Source of the DNA: JBDLIL01 sp039714855
GTDB lineage: Bacteria; Patescibacteriota; Microgenomatia; UBA1400; PJMF01
Reading direction: 5' to 3'
DNA: 10,767 bases
Assembly (NCBI GenBank): GCA_039714855.1
Contig: JBDLIL010000032.1
Location: 1-10,767 of the forward strand
Positions 1-5,213 of this stretch are shown one piece after another. The stretch's first letter is position 1. Each line of letters opens with the position of its first letter. The notes under the pieces are model-generated. The model ran no database searches. It was given only the letters and a program-made list of their open reading frames with translations, and was not told the DNA's origin. A program made the position numbers and the translations under genes.

Positions 1-3000
1 AATATTTTGGTTGGAAGCCCCAGTTACAGTACCTAGTACTAATAACTGTTGTCCAACATTAGTGTAAGTGGTGTCATAGTCGACTATGAGGCCAGAATTA
101 GCTGAAAGACCACTGCCATTGCCCACTGCCATATAGCCTTCCACATCAACATTGCCACTAACAGTAGTAATATCGGCCGCATTAAAAGAAATAGTATTAT
201 CGCCGAAGGTAATACTAGGATCTGTGCCACCAGTAGAGTCAAATGTCCAAGTAAAAGCTGAACCACTGCCCCAAGTGGTAGTATCACCAACTTCTGTTGA
301 GTCAAAAGAAAGAGTGTAAGTGTCACCAGAAAGAGAACTGTCTATTCCAGAGTTGTCGCCATTTATAGCTAAGGTATCTCCATGATTCAGGGTGCTGGTG
401 CCAGAGTCAGCCGCAGTGTTAATTAGCGTTCCAGCAACAGTGCCGTAAATGCTACCATCGACCTCCAGATCATCATAGACATATAGGTCATCAGTGCCGT
501 CTATACTACCTGGTGTGCCAGTACTACCTACATGGAGGAGGGATTGGGGGGTGGTGGTGCCGATACCTACATTACCATCATCTTTTACATAAAATGCACT
601 TGTACCATTATCTTGAATATCAAAATCACCAGTGGAGGTTAGGTTATATGTAATATTACCTGTACCTGTGTTGGCAAAATCAAGTGTTTCTGTACTATCT
701 AGCGTAATGGTAGTGTTTTCAGTAAGCGCTCCTCCCCACCTTACTGTTTGTGAGCTTTCTGTGAGGCCGTTGGTGAACGTTAATGGTCCTTCATAATCAG
801 TACCCTCTGAAGCTGCACTTAATACTCCACTGGTTGATTTTACTAATCCGTCTGAGATGCCAGCGAAGGTAATCGTGCCATCAGCGTCTAAGTTACTACT
901 TCCTATGTCTATGTTCCCAAACCCACTTGTAATACTACCGCTATTTAAAACCCCAACTGTAGTTAGAGAAGAAGTAACTACGCTGCTTCCTAATGTAGTG
1001 CTAGAAAGAACATCGGTGTTGTTAATCTGGTAAGTATTACCACTACTGATATCTATTGTTCCAACTACATCTAAAACATCGTCAGGAGAGGTGCTGCCGA
1101 TGCCGATTCTGTTAGTGTCACCATCGACGAAGAAAATAGCTTCTTGATCATTGCTTTCGATTCTAAAATCAACACTATTTGATTGCTCGTTGAAAATCGC
1201 TGACCCATCTGAGCCCAAGACAATATCAGCTGCTGCCAGAGTAGTACCTCCTACTCCAAGAGTGTCATTAGTTTCATCTGGATGTAGGTATGTGCCAGCA
1301 TCTGTCCATTCTGTACTACCGCCAGTAGCTAGGTCAGTCCAGTTAGTGCCATCGAATTGCTGAAACTTATCTCCATCAGTAGACCACGCTAAATATCCTT
1401 CTCCACCTCCAGATATTGCAGCTAAAGAAGCAGATGTGTTCTGGGGAAATTTAACTCCTTGAGGAGAGGTATCATCTTGAGCAATATTTGAAAAATCAAC
1501 TAAACCACCATCAGATACATAAATACCGGTGGCTACTTCTAAATCTCCTGCGATATAAACATCATCGGCGCCATCTGCGTTACTAGGTGTGCCAGCACCT
1601 ATCTGAAGCTGGGCAGTAGGGGAAGCAGTGCCAATACCAACTTTGTCTGTTGCAGTTAGTAAGCTGACTGTAGTGCCAGTATCTGTCCAACCAAAAACAT
1701 TATCGGCTCCAAAAGTAATGGTATCACCTGAGCCTGTAATAGTAATATTATCGGCTACAGCTAATTCTAAAGTGTCATCATTAGAGCCAGCCGTTAGCTC
1801 AGTACCATTGGCATCTATAGTCGACCAAACTTCTAGGTTAGCAGCATTAGCAGCTGATGTTACGGATATAGTTGGGGTTTGATCGCTAGTAACAGTGATG
1901 CCAGTACCAGCAGTGAGCGAATAAATTACATTGCCGGCTGTAAGTTCACCGTCACCTAAATCAATATCAATCCCATCAGCACTGATATCTTGAGTTAAAG
2001 TGAGTACACCGTTGATGGTGGTAGCGTTCAGGGTAGTGTCGCCTGTCAACACAGTAGTGCCAGCTACGGTTAGGTTGCCATCGACATTAGTGTCACCATC
2101 TACTTGCAAATTACTTTGCAGACTAGTGTCGCCAGCTAGAGTAGTATCACCATCCACAGTCAGATCTCCTCCCAGATCACTGTCTCCTGTTACATCGAGA
2201 GTTTCTGCGATGCTCAAATTTAAAACCTCGACGGCAGCATTAAAATTAGTAGGAATGTGAAATAGTAATTTGCTCTTAGTTAAGTCTTCTTTGGCACCCA
2301 AGATATTTCCTCTTTTAGCCTGAGTTAAGTAATTTTTATCAGATTCGTTTTGTTTATTAGTAAGCCAGTTCCAGGGTTGAGAAATGTTTTCGATTGTTCT
2401 GCTGATAAAATTACCGGTTTTTGTTTGGGTTAATTGGGTATTAGCAAAATCTGTCATAGATTGGAAAGAAAACAAAAATAAGACTACAAGGCTCAAGATC
2501 GCTGCTTTAAAAAAGTTGGCTTTTTTAAGTTGTTTTATTTGAGCAGCTTGAGCCTGGGTAATTTTGGCTTTAGAGTTCAAAGTTTCATGACTTATTCTTG
2601 ATTTTTTAAAATCTTCTCCAGTAGAAAGGTTTGTGAGGGGGAGTTCGTCCAGTGTCATTCCAGGTGTTGTATTGGATCTCTTTCCAGAAGTGGAGAGAAA
2701 CTCTAGTCCCGCCGTTGGCGGGACGAGAGAAGTGAGGCCGAAGGTTTTTACCTTACCCGCCGTGGCCTCACCCTCCCTGGCAGAAGCCAGGGGTCCCTCT
2801 CCACTAAATGGAGAGGGTTTAACTGAAGTTTTTATCTGTAGGGGTTTGTACTTATGTCCTGTTAACCAAGAAAGATCATTTTTTACTATTAACTCTTCTT
2901 CGATAAATTGGGCAAATCTGGTTATACTGGAAAGTTTGCGGTTAATACTTGAAGACTTCAGGCCTTTTTTTACTTGAGCTTCTACAAATTTGTCTAATTT

Positions 3001-3393
3001 TTCTCTAGTAAGTAGTTTGGCAACAGCTGTGCTTTTGGCTGATCTAATAAATTGTTTGATATCAGATCTATAATTCCTAATAGTTTTTTTAGTTGTTTTT
3101 TTAGCTGCTAAATTGTCTAAAAACTCGAGTAAAAAAACTTGAATCTCATCAAAACTTGAATGACGAATATAATTTTTTAAGTGTTGGCTGAGATTGGGGC
3201 TAATTTTATCTCGTCTAGTAGAAATAAAATCGTCCACCTCTGATTCACTCCAGGCTCCAAAGTTGTGTTTCCAGGCGATGAAGTCTTCAAATAATTCAAA
3301 AAGACGTTTTTTTTCGGCAATGCCCAGTTTCAATTCTTTAATTTGAGAATTGAATTGTTTAGTGATACTAGTTTTTAGCCTGGTGTTAGACAT
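1..3393 (-). CDS. Giant membrane-anchored surface protein with N-terminal recombinase-type SAM-like domain (3' end outside window)
   Basis: The minus strand is open without a stop from ATG at 3393 to position 1 (1131 codons); an in-frame TAA at 3402-3400 fixes the start region. Residues 1-75 are helical and charged. Residues about 78-178 match the core-binding (SAM-like) domain of XerC/D-type recombinases: 'TKKTIRNYRSDIKQFI', then 'KGLKSSSINRKLSSITRFAQF'. No catalytic domain (R..HxxR..Y) follows. Residues about 191-262 are a low-complexity linker built partly from palindromic repeats. Residues about 294-311 are one hydrophobic helix preceded by Lys residues, predicting N-inside/C-outside. The rest is a Thr/Ser/Gly/Asp-rich beta stalk ('LTVDGDTTLAGDTSLQ'), with GIGT/S-x-x-P motifs near residues 586, 764 and 943 as in phage tail-fibre and CPR surface proteins. 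Likely role: cell-surface fibre or adhesin; the job of the cytoplasmic domain is unknown. No Shine-Dalgarno is visible. The domain call is by eye. Confidence 0.88.
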   Translation of the reverse strand, partial: MSNTRLKTSITKQFNSQIKELKLGIAEKKRLFELFEDFIAWKHNFGAWSESEVDDFISTRRDKISPNLSQHLKNYIRHSSFDEIQVFLLEFLDNLAAKKTTKKTIRNYRSDIKQFIRSAKSTAVAKLLTREKLDKFVEAQVKKGLKSSSINRKLSSITRFAQFIEEELIVKNDLSWLTGHKYKPLQIKTSVKPSPFSGEGPLASAREGEATAGKVKTFGLTSLVPPTAGLEFLSTSGKRSNTTPGMTLDELPLTNLSTGEDFKKSRISHETLNSKAKITQAQAAQIKQLKKANFFKAAILSLVVLFLFSFQSMTDFANTQLTQTKTGNFISRTIENISQPWNWLTNKQNESDKNYLTQAKRGNILGAKEDLTKSKLLFHIPTNFNAAVEVLNLSIAETLDVTGDSDLGGDLTVDGDTTLAGDTSLQSNLQVDGDTNVDGNLTVAGTTVLTGDTTLNATTINGVLTLTQDISADGIDIDLGDGELTAGNVIYSLTAGTGITVTSDQTPTISVTSAANAANLEVWSTIDANGTELTAGSNDDTLELAVADNITITGSGDTITFGADNVFGWTDTGTTVSLLTATDKVGIGTASPTAQLQIGAGTPSNADGADDVYIAGDLEVATGIYVSDGGLVDFSNIAQDDTSPQGVKFPQNTSASLAAISGGGEGYLAWSTDGDKFQQFDGTNWTDLATGGSTEWTDAGTYLHPDETNDTLGVGGTTLAAADIVLGSDGSAIFNEQSNSVDFRIESNDQEAIFFVDGDTNRIGIGSTSPDDVLDVVGTIDISSGNTYQINNTDVLSSTTLGSSVVTSSLTTVGVLNSGSITSGFGNIDIGSSNLDADGTITFAGISDGLVKSTSGVLSAASEGTDYEGPLTFTNGLTESSQTVRWGGALTENTTITLDSTETLDFANTGTGNITYNLTSTGDFDIQDNGTSAFYVKDDGNVGIGTTTPQSLLHVGSTGTPGSIDGTDDLYVYDDLEVDGSIYGTVAGTLINTAADSGTSTLNHGDTLAINGDNSGIDSSLSGDTYTLSFDSTEVGDTTTWGSGSAFTWTFDSTGGTDPSITFGDNTISFNAADITTVSGNVDVEGYMAVGNGSGLSANSGLIVDYDTTYTNVGQQLLVLGTVTGASNQNI
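2701..2770. repeat. Further palindromes next to copy 1 (composite repeat cluster)
   Basis: GTCCCGCC (2706-2713) and GGCGGGAC (2717-2724) form a perfect 8-bp stem around GTT, extended by CTCT/AGAG on the outside with one mismatch. AAGGT (2741-2745) and ACCTT (2750-2754) form a small hairpin. This hairpin is framed by TGAGGCC (2733-2739) and GGCCTCA (2764-2770), which overlaps the 55-bp element. At 2673-2700 the minus strand also carries a decayed likeness of the first hairpin of that element (CTCTCCACTT..TGGA). All of this is coding, in the linker of the surface protein. Confidence 0.65.
2763..2817 (-). repeat. 55-bp double-hairpin palindromic element, copy 1, translated in the surface protein
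   Basis: Read on the minus strand: CCCTCTCC, a 7-nt loop, GGAGAGGG, then CCCTGG, a 6-nt loop, CCAGGG, ending in AGGGTGAGGCCA. It has the same length as the copy in leuS at 5283-5337 and matches it at 44 of 55 positions by hand count. It encodes surface-protein residues 193-211 (PSPFSGEG...REGEA), in the linker between the SAM-like domain and the membrane helix. Confidence 0.85.
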
Positions 3394-3470
3394 TATTTTT
3401 TAGTTTTTTAATTCAGACTTAGACATGTTTTAGATTTTGATTAGATGAATAAAATCCTTGTTAATCAGTT

Positions 3471-3506
3471 TCGCTCACGATTTATCTTCGTGAGCGATGT
3501 TTTTTT
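3471..3506 (+). terminator. Strong hairpin followed by a T-tract, terminator-like on the plus strand
   Basis: TCGCTCACGA (3471-3480) and TCGTGAGCGA (3488-3497) form a perfect 10-bp stem around a 7-nt loop. TG and then seven T follow on the plus strand, the form of an intrinsic terminator. No plus-strand gene lies upstream of it. It may stop antisense transcription or an unseen small RNA, or insulate the PaaX-like gene. On the minus strand the same stem would lie in the leader of the surface-protein mRNA. Confidence 0.6.
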
Positions 3507-3517
3507 ACAGCTTCTCT

Positions 3518-3547
3518 AGTTTAGAGCTAAGTGAGTTTTCGGGTCAA
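3518..3547 (-). promoter_or_regulatory. Possible promoter of the surface-protein gene
   Basis: On the minus strand TTGACC (3547-3542) is followed after 18 bp by TAAACT (3523-3518), a fair sigma-70-like pair. Transcription would start near 3511 and give a leader of roughly 115-120 nt that contains the perfect hairpin at 3497-3471. Found by eye only. Confidence 0.3.
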
Positions 3548-3740
3548 TACTCGAGAAAGAAAACCCAAAACCAGTAATTGAGTCTGATTTTTATCTGACT
3601 ACTATATAGGGAGGCGAAGCTTCACTGTTTTCATGAAAATCAAAAAAGATCAAACTTATGCGAAAAGAGTAGGTCAAAAAATAGAAATGAAAAATATCAT
3701 GTACTGACCGCTATTTTTTAACACTTTTTTAAGTATTAAA

Positions 3741-3786
3741 AATTGTGCTAAGATTAGATCTTAAGTGAAGTAAAAAAAGCACAATT
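3741..3786. repeat. Nested inverted repeat upstream of the PaaX-like gene
   Basis: AATTGTGCT (3741-3749) and AGCACAATT (3778-3786) are perfect 9-bp inverted arms. Inside, TAAGAT (3749-3754) and ATCTTA (3758-3763) form a second palindrome around TAG. It lies about 170-220 bp before the regulator start. It could be an operator or a structured RNA; nothing decides between these. Confidence 0.45.
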
Positions 3787-3833
3787 AAAATAAATAGCCA
3801 TATATAGGCATTTATATATCACAGCTTACTTAG

Positions 3834-3862
3834 TTTACTAATAATTTATTTTTCGGTATATA
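3834..3862 (+). promoter_or_regulatory. Possible promoter of the PaaX-like gene
   Basis: TTTACT (3834-3839), 17 bp, then TATATA (3857-3862) is a reasonable sigma-70-like pair, giving a leader of about 90 nt. The start codon at 3959 has no normally spaced Shine-Dalgarno; an AGGA lies 13 nt before it. Confidence 0.3.
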
Positions 3863-3958
3863 AAATGTGGAAAACTAAATACTAAAGGTTGAAGATAGGA
3901 TGTTAAAGACTATTTATATTCGCTTAAATTTTACAATAAATAGGAATTCGGGTTAAAT

Positions 3959-4705
3959 ATGAAAGAATCTTCTTTGAAGACTTTATTGGTTTTGTATACA
4001 ACGACAGAAAAACCACTATGGTTGGATTATTTTCAGTTGCAATTTGTTTTGCAAGAACTTAGTTATGCCGGTCTAAGATCGCTAATTTCCCAGATGAAAA
4101 AAAGAAATTTACTTCACACTGAGTTGTTAATGAAAAAGACAAGGATTTGTATTACCGATATCGGGAAAAGGAAGTTAGAGGCAGAATTTCCGGCTTTTTC
4201 TCCCAGACTAGGATCATGGAAAGGGGAATTGAGTTGCGTGGTCTTTTTGACTGCGCCCAAAACTGATAAGCAATTTAGATATTTAAGAAATGTTCTTGTT
4301 TCGATTGGTTGTTTGCAAATTAGTAGAGGCATTTACGCTTACCCTGGAAAACTCCCAGAAATGCTTATAAATGAATGTAAGAATTCTTATCAAAAATCAG
4401 TAATTGCATTTACTATAAACAAATATATCTTTGGGGATCTACAAGGATTAATCATGGGGCAGTTCTCAATTAGTGAACTTGTGCAATCTTACTCTGGAAT
4501 TGGCAAAGAAATAGATCGTTTGCTAAATCTAAATAAACCATTAGCTAGTTTTAACGATCAGCAAAAAAAGCATTTTTATTCGGTCTTTGATCGGTTCTTT
4601 AAAAATCTGCAAAGTGATATGGGCTTGATAAATTATTATTTTCCTCAAGTATCTTCAGCACAGCAATTACTTGCTCATCTGCAACAAATTATCACTCAAA
4701 TTTAA
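3959..4705 (+). CDS. PaaX-like transcriptional regulator
   Basis: 248 residues. Residues about 5-75 look like a winged helix-turn-helix (helices around 'LSYAGLRSLISQMKKRNLL', then 'TRICITDIGKRKLE'). Residues 86-130 ('GSWKGELSCVVFL....FRYLRNVLVSIGCLQISRGIYAYPG') match the pattern of the Cas2-like middle domain of the PaaX family (W.g.W..v.f...R..LR..L...Gf..l..gvwi.P). The C-terminal half is helical, as in that family, and the length is a little short of typical PaaX. Known PaaX represses phenylacetate catabolism genes by binding phenylacetyl-CoA. No such genes are here, so the ligand and targets are unknown. The gene stands alone between two long non-coding regions rich in inverted repeats, which may include its own operator. 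Family assignment is by motif reading. Confidence 0.68.
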   Translation: MKESSLKTLLVLYTTTEKPLWLDYFQLQFVLQELSYAGLRSLISQMKKRNLLHTELLMKKTRICITDIGKRKLEAEFPAFSPRLGSWKGELSCVVFLTAPKTDKQFRYLRNVLVSIGCLQISRGIYAYPGKLPEMLINECKNSYQKSVIAFTINKYIFGDLQGLIMGQFSISELVQSYSGIGKEIDRLLNLNKPLASFNDQQKKHFYSVFDRFFKNLQSDMGLINYYFPQVSSAQQLLAHLQQIITQI

Positions 4706-4737
4706 AATTTGAAGCAAATTTGGTTTTGGGTGTTTTT
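4705..4737 (+). terminator. Weak AT-rich hairpin after the PaaX-like gene
   Basis: AAATTTG (4705-4711) and CAAATTT (4715-4721) form a 7-bp stem with loop AAG starting at the stop codon, and a T-rich stretch follows. The stem is weak in G/C and the T-run is not immediate, so this is only a candidate terminator. Confidence 0.3.
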
Positions 4738-5213
4738 TACAGGATGTTTTTCTTTATCTTTATTTATTTTCTCTTTCGTGTCTTTTCAGTATAAATTTTC
4801 GGGTATTGTATTTTATTAAAAATCAGTTTTAGTAAAAGTAATATTTAATCATATTAATAAGCAAAACAAACAATTTGCGTGAATAATTTACCAGGCTTTG
4901 CATTAATAATACTAGAATAATGCAAAAATAATTTATTCGTATAAATTAGCATAAAATAAGCGAAGTCATTGTGAATAAGTCATAAAATTTTTGTTTTTAG
5001 TTTAGAAACGGCTTTCTTATAAATCTATGAACTGCGAGTTATAAGAAGCAGTATAAAAAGTTAATTTAAAATATTATGGGGAATAGTTATGGGCCCTGGC
5101 CTTCCCGCTAAAGGCGGACAGGCGCCGGAGTAACAGCACGAGCTTACTGTGGAGGCACGCTATAGCGTGTCTCAAAAAAAATAAATAAGCATCAAGTGTT
5201 ACAATAATCTCAT
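4706..5213. other. Non-coding region between the PaaX-like gene and leuS
   Basis: 508 bp with no credible gene. Inverted repeats: TTTGCATTA (4897-4905) with TAATGCAAA (4918-4926), perfect 9-bp arms; ATTTAT/ATAAAT (4931-4946); and CTTATAA (5016-5022) with TTATAAG (5039-5045), extended by GCTT/AAGC with one bulged T. The last 120 bp switch from AT-rich to a GC-rich repeat cluster. I found no T-box sequence, no tRNA and no clear -35/-10 pair for leuS; TACAAT (5200-5205) is the best -10-like string and lies only 8 nt before the ATG. Confidence 0.55.
5091..5175. repeat. GC-rich palindromic repeat cluster just upstream of leuS
   Basis: Three hairpins lie end to end. CCTTCCCGC (5100-5108) pairs with GCGGACAGG (5114-5122) with two mismatches. 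AGTAA (5129-5133) pairs with TTACT (5144-5148). GAGGCACGC (5152-5160) and GCGTGTCTC (5165-5173), around TATA, is a copy of the GAGACACGC element found again inside leuS. The cluster ends about 40 nt before the leuS start. Confidence 0.6.

Larger units (their letters stand above)
3394..3958. other. Non-coding region between the surface protein and the PaaX-like gene
   Basis: 565 bp, AT-rich, between divergently oriented genes. It holds a strong hairpin (3471-3497), candidate promoters for both flanking genes, a 12-bp palindrome TTTTCATGAAAA (3628-3639), GAAGCTTC (3616-3623) and a long inverted repeat (3741-3786). Two tiny open frames exist: a 24-codon basic peptide at 3633-3707 (plus, starts MKIKKDQTYAKR) and an 8-codon frame at 3426-3400 (minus, MSKSELKN) just before the surface gene. 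Neither has a ribosome site or other support, so I do not call them genes. Confidence 0.6.

Noticed and set aside
1151..2977. Several plus-strand open frames of 70-114 codons, and an 80-codon minus-strand frame at 84-326
   Set aside because: They are shadows of the single long minus-strand gene, whose frame is open through 1-3393 and has clear protein-like composition.
2860..3156. Active XerC/integrase gene or mobile element
   Set aside because: Only the core-binding domain likeness is present; no catalytic Arg/His/Tyr motifs follow, and no att sites or terminal repeats were seen.
3633..3707. 24-codon basic peptide MKIKKDQTYAKR...
   Set aside because: It is too short, has no well-spaced ribosome site, and its start lies in a palindrome; a frame of this length is expected by chance.
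5000..5213. T-box or other leucine-responsive riboswitch before leuS
   Set aside because: No T-box core (TGGNACCGCG-like) and no terminator/antiterminator pair; the hairpins are explained by palindromic repeats.
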